Assembly (NCBI RefSeq): GCF_001264245.1
Contig: NZ_CP011339.1
Location: 124,001-188,000 of the forward strand
Length of the DNA stretch: 64,000 bases
From: Microcystis panniformis FACHB-1757
Lineage (GTDB): Bacteria > Cyanobacteriota > Cyanobacteriia > Cyanobacteriales > Microcystaceae
Direction of reading: 5' to 3'
A program made the translations under genes and the position numbers. Below are positions 40,631 through 50,505 of the stretch, one piece after another. The notes beneath the pieces are model-generated. The model did not search any database, was not told the DNA's origin, and saw only the letters and a program-made list of their open reading frames with translations. Position 1 is the stretch's first letter. Every line of letters starts with the position of its first letter.

Positions 40631-42913
40631 TTAAAAATCGATCGAGTCTTCATGATTAAGAATTGCTTGCAGAATTTCTAGGGGAACAGTAGCAAAGTAT
40701 TGCTGGAGAAAGTTCTCTAGGGCCACCGCTTCTAGAAATTGCTCAATCTTATTAATTTTTGCCTCATGATTGACTAATTCAAAGGATAAATTTTCTTGAT
40801 TTTTCTTGACTTTAAAGCCATTTTCTGCTAGGGAAATTAATCCTAATTCTAGGGTATGATAGCTGAGGTTTAAGCGGTTTTGTAATTGTTGACAGGAAAT
40901 GCTGGTTTTAGTTCTAGCTAAATATTTCCCGATCCCGACAAGGTTTATCCATGGGGTGTGAGCGGATTTTTTCAAAGGACTAGCATAGGCAAGAACTAAC
41001 TTTTTATCCCGTAAAATTGCCTGTTGATATTCCCGGGAAAGTTTTGTCCAATCCCGGGGACATTCCCAGAGAAAAAGGGGATTTAATTGGCTAACTTCTT
41101 GACTAATTTCTCGATGGCGATTGTCGATTAAAAAATCTTTTTTATTGCCATAGCTTAAGGATGCTTGTTGATAGGGTTGCAGAGCAATTAAGCGCACTTC
41201 ATAGCGATTTTTGGAGGTATTAAAATCCAATTCGACTACGGCATCATAACGGGTATCGGCAGCAATTTCATCTTTGTGATGACCCCACCACATACCCGGG
41301 AAACCCTGCTCGATTGAACTATCCCAGATATCAAAAGTTGTCCGGAGATAAGCGATTTTTTTGCCCTTGAAATCCTCAAGATTTTTATGCCAAAGATTTT
41401 GAAAATAACAATTTTGAATTAATAGCTTCGGTGTCGGATTACCCATCCCGCAGGGTTCCAGTAATTTTAATTCTCGAAATAGACTTTTTCCCAATTGGGA
41501 AACCGTCACCACCGCATCCACTTCTATCTGGGAAGAAAGGGAAGTTAAATCAATTCCTGTGCGTCGCAACTGTTGATTAATTCCCTCAATAAATAGGGGT
41601 AAATTTTCTAGAGCTAAACTTAAACCTGCGGCCAAAGGATGACCACCAAAACGATGTAAAAGATGGGATTGAGAGGATACTAATTGATAAAGATCGATCT
41701 CGCGAATTGACCGAGCGGAACCCTTAGCAAAAGGTGGTTCACTGGTACTTAATAAAATTGTCGGTCGCTGGTATTCTTGGGCAATTTGTCCCGCAACTAA
41801 TCCTAAAATTCCCGCCGGCCATTGGGGATCATCTAAAATAATTACATTAGTGGTGGAAAGATCAATTCTCTCTAGTTTTTTCTGAACTTGTTTCATAATA
41901 TCCCGTTGGATTTCTTGGCGACGAATATTGGCTAATTCCGCTTGTTCAGCTAATTCGTGACAACGCTTTTCATCTTCACTGGTGAGTAATTCCACACAAA
42001 ATCTAGCATCGCCATAAATGCGACTGACGGCATTAATTCGCGGTCCAATACCGAAGGATATATCCATCGGTCTATCTCCGGTTTTGTTACATAAATCGAG
42101 TAATTTTTTAACTCCTAAACGCTGAGTATTTTGGAGCTTTTGCATACCTTTTTGGGCTAAATAACGACATTCTCCCGTCAATTTGACTAAATCGGCAATT
42201 AAACCAATCGCAACTAAATCCAGTAAATTTTCTAGGGGTTTTCTGGGAATATCTGCAAGGGTTAAATACATCGCTTCCACTAATTTATAAGCAACGGCAA
42301 CCCCAGAAAGATGATAGAAAGGATGGGTTTCCACAAAATAGCGGGGATTAATCAGGGCAATCACCTCGGGGCGCTCGTCGGGTAGGGTATGATGATCGGT
42401 GATGATAATATCGATTCCTAGACTGTTTGCATAGTCAATTTCAGCGATATTCGTGCTTCCCGTGTCACAGGTGACGATTAAACGGGTTCCTTGATGCGCT
42501 AGTTTCTCGATACCGGGACAATTGAGGCCGTGGGATTCTTTTTGGCGATCGGGTATGTAATAATCTAACTGTTGATAGGGTGGAAAAAACTGCCCCAATC
42601 CTTCCCAAAGGACACTGGTAGCGGTGACACCATCGGCATCAAAATCACCCCAAATAGTCACTTTTTCGCCTTTATTTAGGGCTTTTTCCAGTCTTTTGAC
42701 GGCGAAGTTCATTTCTTGCCCAAAATCAAAGGGAGTTTTTGACTGATAAGCTTTCTCATCCAGAAACGTCCGCAGAGTCGCCCCATCTTGGACACCGCGA
42801 TGCCATAATATTTGTGCCACGACGCTGCCATCCGACTCTGGGGTGTAGTCTTGGACTATTTTTAAAAACTCTTGGGGAAGCTCTACCGATGGGGGAATTT
42901 GCCAGTTAGACAC
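40631..42913 (-). CDS. recJ: Single-stranded-DNA exonuclease RecJ
   Basis: 760 residues. DHH phosphoesterase motifs IWGDFDADGVTATSVLW, VTCDTGSTN and IIITDHHTLPDERPEVI, DHHA1 domain with FGGHPLAAGLSL, then an OB fold; the long C-terminal extension is typical of cyanobacterial RecJ. 5'-3' exonuclease in recombination and mismatch repair. Stands downstream of the MITE at 42972. Confidence 0.9.
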   Translation of the reverse strand: MSNWQIPPSVELPQEFLKIVQDYTPESDGSVVAQILWHRGVQDGATLRTFLDEKAYQSKTPFDFGQEMNFAVKRLEKALNKGEKVTIWGDFDADGVTATSVLWEGLGQFFPPYQQLDYYIPDRQKESHGLNCPGIEKLAHQGTRLIVTCDTGSTNIAEIDYANSLGIDIIITDHHTLPDERPEVIALINPRYFVETHPFYHLSGVAVAYKLVEAMYLTLADIPRKPLENLLDLVAIGLIADLVKLTGECRYLAQKGMQKLQNTQRLGVKKLLDLCNKTGDRPMDISFGIGPRINAVSRIYGDARFCVELLTSEDEKRCHELAEQAELANIRRQEIQRDIMKQVQKKLERIDLSTTNVIILDDPQWPAGILGLVAGQIAQEYQRPTILLSTSEPPFAKGSARSIREIDLYQLVSSQSHLLHRFGGHPLAAGLSLALENLPLFIEGINQQLRRTGIDLTSLSSQIEVDAVVTVSQLGKSLFRELKLLEPCGMGNPTPKLLIQNCYFQNLWHKNLEDFKGKKIAYLRTTFDIWDSSIEQGFPGMWWGHHKDEIAADTRYDAVVELDFNTSKNRYEVRLIALQPYQQASLSYGNKKDFLIDNRHREISQEVSQLNPLFLWECPRDWTKLSREYQQAILRDKKLVLAYASPLKKSAHTPWINLVGIGKYLARTKTSISCQQLQNRLNLSYHTLELGLISLAENGFKVKKNQENLSFELVNHEAKINKIEQFLEAVALENFLQQYFATVPLEILQAILNHEDSIDF

Positions 42914-42971
42914 GGGATATCAGGGAAAAAGTAAAAAAGGTGGCAGTTTTTGTGATTTTCCCTATCTCCAT

Positions 42972-43187
42972 TTAGGGCTTGCTGAATAAATGTGAAATGT
43001 AGGCAAGGTAAGGGTTTTGTGGCTTTACGAGCGAAACAGGTGCAAGATTTTGAGAGAATCGTGCTTCAAAACCTTGCGTCTTCATCAGCCCGCGTCCTGT
43101 AGGGGCGAAGCATTCGGACAATAACCTATCGGTGAAACCGTAGATTTTCTATCCGAATGCTTCGCCCGTACTTTTTCAGCAAACCCC
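42972..43187. mobile_element. MITE of the 223-bp family, copy 2
   Basis: Ends TAGGGCTTGCTGAATAA and TTTTTCAGCAAACCCCA are inverted with a few mismatches; the interior matches 31024-31246, including the nested CGAAGCATTCGG hairpin. CCATTTAG occurs at both flanks. It ends three bases before the moaD stop codon and fills the recJ-moaD gap. Confidence 0.8.
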
Positions 43188-43189
43188 AT

Positions 43190-43444
43190 TTAGCCACCAC
43201 TAACGGGGGGAATTAAAACTATCTCATCGCCATTTTCGAGGATTTTCTCTCCCGAAACAAACTGAAGATTAACTCCAAAACGAGTAACGTCGCGCCATCT
43301 TTCTAATTGGGGATAGGGGGCTATAATATAGTTTAACACTGCTGCTGCGGAAGTGTGGGCAGGAAATTCGAGGTTTAATTGTGAAGTTTGATAGACTTCT
43401 TGATAAATAGCAAATAGTTTTACTGTGATCGTAATCTTTTCCAT
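43190..43444 (-). CDS. moaD: MoaD/ThiS-like sulfur carrier protein
   Basis: 84 residues, beta-grasp fold with VKLFAIYQEVYQTSQLNLEF, VNLQFVSGEKILENGDEIVL and the C-terminal IPPVSGG. The terminal Gly-Gly is adenylated and thiocarboxylated, then donates sulfur to molybdopterin synthase. Its likely partner MoaE is encoded at 56047, about 12.6 kb away. 19 bases downstream of sbcC. Confidence 0.85.
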   Translation of the reverse strand: MEKITITVKLFAIYQEVYQTSQLNLEFPAHTSAAAVLNYIIAPYPQLERWRDVTRFGVNLQFVSGEKILENGDEIVLIPPVSGG

Positions 43445-43463
43445 CTTTACATCAATATTTTTT

Positions 43464-46400
43464 CTAGGATAATAACATTAATTGAGAACCCTGTTCGGTT
43501 TTGCGGACTTCGATGCGATGTTGAAAAGCTTCTTTAAATTGGGGCATATGAGTTACCGTCAAAATACAGGCAAAATCGGCGGATATAGCGTTAATTGCCG
43601 CAATTAAGCGCTCGCATCCTTCCGCATCCTGAGTTCCGAATCCTTCGTCAACAATGAGCATTTGTAAGGCTGTTCCGGCTCTTTGTGCCAATAATCTCGC
43701 TAAAGCTAATCGAATCGAGAAATTAATCCGAAAAGCTTCCCCTCCTGAATAGGTTTCGTAGGGACGAGAGCCGCGGGTATCACCAATAATAATATCTAAA
43801 GTATCGATTAACTTTTGTCGCTGTTTCTTCGTACCTTTACCGCTTTTTTGGGTTAAAAACTGCACATGAAATTGATTACCGGTTAAGCGAGCTAAGATAT
43901 GATTAGTTTGTGCTTCCAACTCTGGTAAAACATTCTCAATCATCAGAGTTTGTAAACCATTTTTGCCAAAAGCTATGGCTAACTCTCTATAAACTGTATA
44001 TTGTTTTTTAACTTTAGCTAAATCGCTTTCTTTTTCTATCAGTTGTTTACCTAAAGTTTCCAGTTGATGTAACTTCTCCTCAACCCGACCTTTTTGGGAG
44101 AGCAATCCATCAATTATCTGTCTTCGCTGTTGAATATTAGTCGATAACACGGCTATTTCTTGGCGATAGTCAGTCAAAGTACCAATCTTTTGACTAATAT
44201 TTGCTAACTCCTGATTCAGCTTCTGGCGATCCTCATTTCGCAGCTGTAATCTTTGCTCAATGTCAGCAATTTTAGCAGCTATTTCTGGATAATTTTTTTC
44301 TGCTTGTTGCCAATCTTGATACTGTAATCTTACTCCCTGTAATTGTCGGATCAGATTTTGAATATTCTGATGTTCACTGCGATCATAATTTAAGTTTTGA
44401 ATAAACTTTTCTAAGCGTTCAATTTCCTGTTTAAGTGGGGAATTTTGACCTAGTTCTCGTTTCTCCTGTTCTAGTCTAGCTAGTTGATTAATTAAATTAG
44501 GTTTCTCGGCATTGATATTAGCTAAACGACGGTTTGCTTGCTTAAGTTCTGATTCTTGAATTTCTGCCCAACGCCATCTTTTTTCTTCTCCTCTGACTAA
44601 AGCATGACTTTGTTCATCATAGTTTAATAGGGCGATTTCTTGATTGACAATTTGCAATTCTTGCTGTAATTCTAGGGCATAATTGCCACTGCTTAAAAGT
44701 GCTTCTAACTGGACAAGTATCTCCTCGGTTTTCTCTAGTTCTATTTCCTTTTCTTCAATAGTTTCTAACTTGACTTCCAACTGCACATATTTTTGTTGTA
44801 GATTCGATCTTACTGGCAATTCTTGTTTAATTTGGGCTAATTCCTCCCGTAAACGTTTTAAATCTCGATCGCAGTCTGCCATCCCTTCCTGTAGGGACCA
44901 GATTTGCTCTTGAATTTGTTCTTGATGTTGATGGGTTTTCCTGATTACCTGATGACGGTGATGACTGTCTAAATTCTGTTCACACAAAGGACAAACCGAA
45001 TCGGGAATATTTAATTTTTCCAATTTATCAGTTAACTCTAAAAGTTGTTCTTCATATCTTTTCTGCTGCTCCAATAAACTTTTTTTATCCACCTGTTTGA
45101 GGGTTTCCTTTTCTTCCACTCGTTCACAATAGGTTTGTTTTTTATCTAGTTCCTTAATTCGTTTGGCTAAATTGAGAGCTTCCTCTCTTAGCAGAGGAAT
45201 CCGAGCGATTTCTGTCTCTAATTGTTGCCGATTTCTTTGCAGTTGTTCTCGACGAGCATTAATCCTGGCTTTTTCCCGTTCCAACTGCATATTTAGATCA
45301 GCTTTTCGGCTATTTAAAGGAGCATATTTTAAAGCTAATCTATCCAATTCCTGAAGACGTTGACGATGATAATTTAATTTCTCTAATCCTGCTTGAATAT
45401 CCCCCCCTTGCTCGATAATTTTCTGAGTTTCTTGTTCCTGTCTTTCCAATTCTTCTAAACGAGCGCTCGTTTGTTGGATGGGAAGGGTAAATTCGTTAAT
45501 TTTTTGCTGTAATTTCTGTTCTAATTGTTGTTTATCATACTGGGCCTGTTGCCAAGCTTGTAATTGACTTGACAAACTTGCCTCTTTCTGGTCTAAATTG
45601 ATTAGGCGCTCGTGTGCAGTAATAATGTCATTTTTGCGATGAAGAATAGTCCTAATTTGATTTAATTGATTGTCTAGACTAACTTTTTCCCGGTCTAATC
45701 TCTCGATTTCTGCTAATAAAGCTCGCTCCTGTTCTCTTTGCCACTGCAGCTGTTTTTCCCAATTCTGACGCTGATTTTCTTCCCCTTGCAGTTGCTGTAA
45801 ACGCCGATTATTTACCTCTTGTTCTTGATTAATTTGGTTAATTTGGCTGCTTAACTCTTGCAGGTGTTCTTGATAAGAATTTTTCTCCTGAAGACGGAGT
45901 TTGATAGTTTCTACCTGCTGCTCAATCTGGAGGGACTGTCCATCAAATTGTTTCGATATATCCTTGGCTTTATTTGCTAAAATTTCATAGCGATCAAGTT
46001 GTAATAATTCTGCTAAAATCTGTTTACGACCACTGGGAGGCTGTTTCATAAACTCGTCCGCTTGTCCCTGTCGTAAATAAGCAGAATTAATGAAAGTTTT
46101 ATGGTCTATTTTTAGATAAGTATTAATCTGTGCTTGGGTATCTTTAATACTTTTACCCGATAAAGGACGAAAACTTTGATCATTAATCACCTGAAAATCT
46201 AAACCAGAAGCTTTCCCCCCCCGGTGACGACTACGGATAATTTTATAGATTTCTCCCCCATAACTAAACTCGAAATCTACCCGCGCATAATCGCTGCCCG
46301 CATGAATCACATCATCACCAATCGAGACGCGACTTTCCCCCCAAATTGCCCAAGTAATTGCTTCGAGTAAAGAGGATTTTCCTGCACCATTGGCACCACA

Positions 46401-46487
46401 AATACAGGCAGTATGTAATCCGCGAAAATCTAGCACTGCCTCGCGATAACTGAGAAAATTTTTTAGGGTTAATTGTAGGGGAATCAT
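43464..46487 (-). CDS. sbcC: SbcC/Rad50-type ATPase exonuclease subunit
   Basis: 1007 residues: N-terminal Walker A ICGANGAGKSSLLEAITWAI, long coiled coils, zinc-hook SVCPLCEQNLDSH near residue 500, signature YSGGEAFRINFSIRLALARL and Walker B MLIVDEGFGTQDAEG. With SbcD (not in this window) it cuts DNA hairpins and ends. An octamer array begins five bases before its ATG, so no Shine-Dalgarno site is present. Confidence 0.9.
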   Translation of the reverse strand: MIPLQLTLKNFLSYREAVLDFRGLHTACICGANGAGKSSLLEAITWAIWGESRVSIGDDVIHAGSDYARVDFEFSYGGEIYKIIRSRHRGGKASGLDFQVINDQSFRPLSGKSIKDTQAQINTYLKIDHKTFINSAYLRQGQADEFMKQPPSGRKQILAELLQLDRYEILANKAKDISKQFDGQSLQIEQQVETIKLRLQEKNSYQEHLQELSSQINQINQEQEVNNRRLQQLQGEENQRQNWEKQLQWQREQERALLAEIERLDREKVSLDNQLNQIRTILHRKNDIITAHERLINLDQKEASLSSQLQAWQQAQYDKQQLEQKLQQKINEFTLPIQQTSARLEELERQEQETQKIIEQGGDIQAGLEKLNYHRQRLQELDRLALKYAPLNSRKADLNMQLEREKARINARREQLQRNRQQLETEIARIPLLREEALNLAKRIKELDKKQTYCERVEEKETLKQVDKKSLLEQQKRYEEQLLELTDKLEKLNIPDSVCPLCEQNLDSHHRHQVIRKTHQHQEQIQEQIWSLQEGMADCDRDLKRLREELAQIKQELPVRSNLQQKYVQLEVKLETIEEKEIELEKTEEILVQLEALLSSGNYALELQQELQIVNQEIALLNYDEQSHALVRGEEKRWRWAEIQESELKQANRRLANINAEKPNLINQLARLEQEKRELGQNSPLKQEIERLEKFIQNLNYDRSEHQNIQNLIRQLQGVRLQYQDWQQAEKNYPEIAAKIADIEQRLQLRNEDRQKLNQELANISQKIGTLTDYRQEIAVLSTNIQQRRQIIDGLLSQKGRVEEKLHQLETLGKQLIEKESDLAKVKKQYTVYRELAIAFGKNGLQTLMIENVLPELEAQTNHILARLTGNQFHVQFLTQKSGKGTKKQRQKLIDTLDIIIGDTRGSRPYETYSGGEAFRINFSIRLALARLLAQRAGTALQMLIVDEGFGTQDAEGCERLIAAINAISADFACILTVTHMPQFKEAFQHRIEVRKTEQGSQLMLLS

Positions 46488-46492
46488 AAGCT

Positions 46493-46697
46493 GGGGAAGT
46501 GGGGAAGTGGGGAAGTGGGGAAGTGGGGAAGTGGGGAAGTGGGGAAGTGGGGAAGTGGGGAAGTGGGGAAGTGGGGAAGTGGGGAAGTGGGGAAGTGGGG
46601 AAGTGGGGAAGTGGGGAAGTGGGGAAGTGGGGAAGTGGGGAAGTGGGGAAGTGGGGAAGTGGGGAAGTGGGGAAGTGGGGAAGTGGGGAAGTGGGGA
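46493..46697. repeat. Octamer tandem repeat (GGGGAAGT)n
   Basis: About 25 uninterrupted copies of GGGGAAGT lie directly upstream of the sbcC start codon (sbcC runs leftwards). Open in all frames, hence the spurious Gly-Lys-Trp-rich ORFs. Strand-biased purine tract. The remainder of 46698-46887 shows no gene. Confidence 0.95.
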
Positions 46698-46887
46698 GAA
46701 TACAGTACAACTTAAAAATTAATCAGAGGATAAAAAACCGGGGAAAAGATAGTTTCAGCGCAATACATCTGGGTGAATCTATTCGGTATCAATAACTCCC
46801 TCCTGCAATAACCTCTGATCAAAGCTTAACTGAAATCCAGCCGGGGGCAAATGCGCTTTTTTCTGTTCCCCAGAATTCCCCTCACCA

Positions 46888-47337
46888 TTAGGGATTAAGT
46901 AAGTCTTGCGGCTGAAGGATGATGATATTAGGAAGGGGAACAAAGTCATCAGGATTAAAGGTTAATAAATGAGTGATACTATGAGCTTTCATAACAGCCA
47001 GAAGCCTAATATCGTGAGTTCTTTTTCCCTTGATGTTATAGTCAGTGACTAATTGAAACCAAAGGGGAAATATCTCTGGCGTTTCTTCGAGGACAGTGAA
47101 TCTGGTTAGAAATTGATTGATTTGATTTTTAGTTCTTTCAGGAGTCCAGCCTAACCCATTAACCTCAGTAGGACGGGTGGCAACTACCCAAAACTCAATG
47201 ATAATTTGTGAGGTCAAGCAGCATTTATGTCCTTGCTCTATTAAGATATAGGTCGCATCTCTTGCTAAGGCATAATTAGCGGAAATTCGGTCACTCAGCC
47301 TGAGTAAAATATTGGTATCAAATAGATATTTAGCCAT
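46888..47337 (-). CDS. PIN-domain toxin (VapC-like)
   Basis: 149 residues. KYLFDTNILLRLSDRIS carries the first Asp, TSQIIIEFWVVATR the middle Glu, and KRTHDIRLLAVMKAHSITHL with LTFNPDDF the distal acidic motifs. Start ATG overlaps the antitoxin's TGA by one base. Probable ribonuclease toxin. Confidence 0.8.
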   Translation of the reverse strand: MAKYLFDTNILLRLSDRISANYALARDATYILIEQGHKCCLTSQIIIEFWVVATRPTEVNGLGWTPERTKNQINQFLTRFTVLEETPEIFPLWFQLVTDYNIKGKRTHDIRLLAVMKAHSITHLLTFNPDDFVPLPNIIILQPQDLLNP

Positions 47338-47564
47338 CAGTCATAGATAGTTTCACGCCCTAAGGCTTCATCGGGTAATCCGGGGGTATCCTTGGGTTGA
47401 CTTTCCAGAAATTTTAGCCAATCTTCTGCTTTTTCGTGGGAGGTCATCTCTGCAATTTTTGGCGAAGTTATCTGAGTTAGAAATTGGCTGAAGTTTAAGA
47501 CTTCTTGTTGTTTTTCTAAAGGAAGTTTTCGCAAGTTTTCGATAACGGCTTGTTCAATATTCAT
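47337..47564 (-). CDS. DUF2281-type antitoxin
   Basis: 75 residues: MNIEQAVIENLRKLPLEKQQ then EVLNFSQFLTQ is the DUF2281 'L..LP...Q.EVLDF..FL' signature, and the acidic C-terminus resembles VapB tails. Coupled to the PIN gene by the TGATG overlap. Same broad class as the 787/2652/4041 genes, which share the QLPE...QQEV core. Confidence 0.75.
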   Translation of the reverse strand: MNIEQAVIENLRKLPLEKQQEVLNFSQFLTQITSPKIAEMTSHEKAEDWLKFLESQPKDTPGLPDEALGRETIYD

Positions 47565-47773
47565 CGAAATTCAGCTTGTCGATTAATCGGCGTACTAAAA
47601 AGCATCAATCTCTTCAATACCTGCCGTTTCCCCATTATATCACCCCCCCGCTCTGGCACTGACCAAATCCCCCCACTTGGCTGGGATATTATTCCTACGC
47701 AAGTCCCTAACCGCTCAGGGTCCCTCGATTTGCTACTCTAAAGGAAAGATAACCGATTCTTAAAACCAAATCT

Positions 47774-48112
47774 ATGAGCATTCCCGAAATTAGCGTCCAT
47801 GAACTCGCTCTCCGTTTAGCCGATCATGATCCTAATTTACAACTTATTGATGTGCGCGAACCAGAGGAAGTTGCGATCGCATCTGTAGCCAATTTTACCA
47901 TTTTACCCTTGAGTCAATACCAAGAATGGTCGCCCACTATTGCCAGCCAATTCAACCCCCAAGCGGAAACCCTCGTTATCTGTCACCATGGCATGAGATC
48001 CCTGCAAATGTGCCAATGGCTACAAAGTCAGGGTTTTACTAATGTTAAGAATATTAACGGTGGCATCGATGCTTATTCCCTCCTCGTCGATCCTAATATT
48101 CCCCGTTACTAA
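47774..48112 (+). CDS. Rhodanese-like sulfurtransferase
   Basis: 112 residues, single rhodanese domain: LQLIDVREPEEVAIASV, then LVICHHGMRSLQMCQWL, in which the Cys of CHHGMRS is the persulfide-carrying residue, and VKNINGGIDAYS. Length typical of GlpE-like proteins. Could serve sulfur relay; no pathway partner adjacent. Confidence 0.85.
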   Translation: MSIPEISVHELALRLADHDPNLQLIDVREPEEVAIASVANFTILPLSQYQEWSPTIASQFNPQAETLVICHHGMRSLQMCQWLQSQGFTNVKNINGGIDAYSLLVDPNIPRY

Positions 48113-48248
48113 TTTTCATGGCCACCATCGGGAAAAGAGAGAGGCAAACTATCCCCTTTCTCACCATGGATTACTGATAACTGATAACTGATTAAGCGTT
48201 ATACTGTCTAAAAAAATGTTATAAATCTTTTGTTAAGATTATTCCCCT

Positions 48249-49325
48249 ATGTCCGCTAGAACCCATCTCAGTGATCGCTATCAACATATCTTAAAGGCGA
48301 CAATCCAACATTATATCGCCACGGCCGAACCGGTTGGCTCGAAAACTCTACTTGATGAGTACAAGTTTACTGTTAGTTCCGCCACGATTCGCAATGCTCT
48401 CGGTAAACTGGAAAAAGAAGGTTTACTCTATCAACCCCACACTTCCTCCGGACGCATTCCCTCCGATTGGGGTTATCGTCTCTACGTCGATGAGTTGATG
48501 ACTCCCGATGACCGTATCGGCGAAAAAATCGGCTATTATCTGCATCAAAACGCTAAATCTCCCGCTTGGAGTCTCGAAAGTCTGCTGCAACGGGCCACCC
48601 AACTTTTAGCCGGTTTAAGCGGTTATATCGCTATCGTTACCCTCCCCCACACCCTCACCAATACCCTGCGTCATCTGCAATTAGTCCCCGTCTCGGACCG
48701 GCAGATCATGTTAATTATTGTTACAGATAGTTTACAAACACGCTCGGTTATGATAGAAATTCCTGAGTCTATGGCAACGGACAAGAAGGATGGATTAGCA
48801 GAAGAATTACAAATCCTCTCTAATTTTCTGGGGGAAAAATTAAAGGGTTATTGCTTGGCAGATTTAATTAACCTCGATTGGCAGCAAATCGAGCGAGAAT
48901 TTACCCGTTATACCCATTTTCTCCAACAATTAAGCCAGGAAATCGGCGCTAGTCTCCAATCCACTGCCACCCCAGAAATTATCGTCCATGGTGTCGCTGA
49001 AGTCATTCGACAGCCCGAATTCGCCCAATGGCAACAAGTACAAATGTTACTGCATCTATTGGAAGCAGAACAGGATCGCCTTTTACCCCTGATTTTACAA
49101 AGACCAGAACCGGAAAAATCAGCTAAAAAAGTCAAAATCACTATTGGTTCCGAAAATCCTCTGGAATCCATGCGCCCTTGTACTCTTATCTCCGCTTTTT
49201 ATAAACAGGGAGATACTCCCGTCGGTAGTGTTGGCATTATCGGACCGACGCGAATGTTATACGAAAATACTATTCCCCTGGTGGAATCCACCGCTAACTA
49301 TCTCAGCGAGGCTATAAGTAAGTAG
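48249..49325 (+). CDS. hrcA: Heat-inducible transcription repressor HrcA
   Basis: 358 residues. Winged helix with LSDRYQHILKATIQHYIATA, EPVGSKTLLDEYKFTVSSAT and LLYQPHTSSGRIPSDWGYRLY, then the GAF-like and dimerisation parts ending VGSVGIIGPTRMLYENTIPLV. Represses groE operons through CIRCE operators; no CIRCE inverted repeat is seen upstream of hrcA itself. Overlaps the 3' end of the convergent 49312 gene by 14 bases. Confidence 0.9.
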   Translation: MSARTHLSDRYQHILKATIQHYIATAEPVGSKTLLDEYKFTVSSATIRNALGKLEKEGLLYQPHTSSGRIPSDWGYRLYVDELMTPDDRIGEKIGYYLHQNAKSPAWSLESLLQRATQLLAGLSGYIAIVTLPHTLTNTLRHLQLVPVSDRQIMLIIVTDSLQTRSVMIEIPESMATDKKDGLAEELQILSNFLGEKLKGYCLADLINLDWQQIEREFTRYTHFLQQLSQEIGASLQSTATPEIIVHGVAEVIRQPEFAQWQQVQMLLHLLEAEQDRLLPLILQRPEPEKSAKKVKITIGSENPLESMRPCTLISAFYKQGDTPVGSVGIIGPTRMLYENTIPLVESTANYLSEAISK

Positions 49326-49605
49326 ATATCCCCCGCAAAGGTTCGGGAATGGGACAATCGACAGTAAACTCTAAAATTGTCTCACCATCCCCCAAATAGC
49401 CAGAATTGGCAAAACAGAGCAACATCCGCACCAGCGCCACCCACACCTCCGCATCGAACTCCCAATCCTGTCCCCGACGCGCTCCACAGGCGATCGATTT
49501 TAGCGCCCAAAAATAACTATTTCTCACCACTGAGCCGCCTTTTTTGTAAACCGGTACATCCTCATGGTGAATATAAAGAATATCATCTTTAGCGATCGCT
49601 CTCAT
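49312..49605 (-). CDS. Conserved-looking hypothetical protein
   Basis: 97 residues: MRAIAKDDILYIHHEDVPVY, rich in aromatic residues, with SYFWALKSIACGARRGQDWE and DGETILEFTVDCPIPEP. The good codon bias, tail-to-tail overlap with hrcA and HIP1 site at the start suggest a real gene. Family not recognised. Confidence 0.5.
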   Translation of the reverse strand: MRAIAKDDILYIHHEDVPVYKKGGSVVRNSYFWALKSIACGARRGQDWEFDAEVWVALVRMLLCFANSGYLGDGETILEFTVDCPIPEPLRGISTYL

Positions 49606-49900
49606 CGGTGGCTAGGAAGGTTGCAGGAATTTTCAGTTGACTGTCCTAGATAATAACATCTTTAGCGATCGCTTGCGTCGCGCCAGAAAACCCACTAAGC
49701 TAAGACGCATCTTAACCGCCTATCCTTAGATTAGCTGAATCTCCCCTTACCCCCCGATGTGGGTGGTAGGGTTGATTCATGAATCAACCCTACCTTGAAT
49801 CAACCCTAGGGGTTGGGGGGGTAGAGTTGCCTCGTCTCAATTTTCTTTCTTTCTCACAAATATGAAGTATAATGTCATCGATAGCTAAACCGCAGTAAAA
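49606..49900. other. Gene-free region with palindromes
   Basis: No gene seen. It contains a HIP1 octamer (GCGATCGC near 49672), the second copy of the perfect 28-bp palindrome and G-rich text matching that near 21220-21260. Confidence 0.5.
49766..49793. repeat. Perfect 28-bp palindrome, copy 2
   Basis: Identical to 21261-21288 (half-site GTAGGGTTGATTCA). Followed by TTGAATCAACCCTAGGGGTT, which also matches sequence around the first copy in inverted order. Confidence 0.75.
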
Positions 49901-50296
49901 ATGAAATCCTATCCAGTAGAGTTCCGTCAGAAAATCCTCGACTGTTACTATAACGAACCCATCTCTCAAAGACAATTAGCGAAAAGATTCTGCGTAACCC
50001 TGAGTTTCGTACAAAAGCTGTTGAAACAATATCGAGAAACGGGAGATGTTCGACCAAAGACTTATCGATGTGGACGTCATTTAAAACTCACTCCAGAACA
50101 AATGCTCGTCCTCGGTGAGTTAATTGAGGAAAATAATGACGCAACTCTAGCTGAACTATCGAAACTATTCCTAGAAAGAACTGGTATAGTGTTAAGTGTG
50201 GCGACAGTGGCAAGAATAGCCGAACGCTTGAGAATAACCCGCAAAAAAAACTCTACACCCACCCGCACAAGAGACAGAAAAACTACAACAACTTAG
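49901..50296 (+). pseudogene. IS630-family transposase, N-terminal fragment
   Basis: 131 codons: MKSYPVEFRQKILDCYYNEP, SQRQLAKRFCVTLSFVQKLL are the helix-turn-helix of IS630 transposases, followed by the second HTH (ATLAELSKLFLERTGIVLSV). At an A8 run (50243-50250) the frame leaves the expected KKTLHPPAQETEKLQQLRQE, which is found in another frame and itself stops after a few codons. The DDE catalytic domain is absent. A dead remnant. Confidence 0.75.
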
Positions 50297-50344
50297 ACAA
50301 GAATAGAAAGTAAGTGGGTGGGTGGAATTAAATATAAGATGAAC

Positions 50345-50409
50345 GTAGGTTGGGTTGAAGCATGAAACCCAACGCCCGCTCATGTTACGCTACCGCTAAC
50401 CCATCCTAC
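50345..50409. repeat. 65-bp inverted-repeat element
   Basis: GTAGGTTGGGTT at the left is mirrored by AACCCATCCTAC at the right with one mismatch; no coding capacity. Lies between the IS630 remnant and the restriction gene, followed by a solo TTAGGGTTTGCGGCAAAAAG end (50430-50459) that recurs inverted at 61740-61769. Confidence 0.5.
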
Positions 50410-50505
50410 AAATAATTGTGCCTCCCTACTTAGGGTTTGCGGCAAAAAGTTTTTCTTGGAGGCAGGGTGTAGAATGTAGAATAAGATTTCCCGGAAGCAA
50501 TCTTT

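Noticed and set aside
46499..46795. Gly/Lys/Trp-rich and Pro/His-rich ORFs in the octamer array
   Set aside because: An 8-base repeat is open in every frame; no independent evidence of coding.
49901..50340. Active IS630 using programmed frameshifting at the A8 run
   Set aside because: The alternative frame continues for only about 20 codons and the DDE domain is missing, so no functional transposase can be made.
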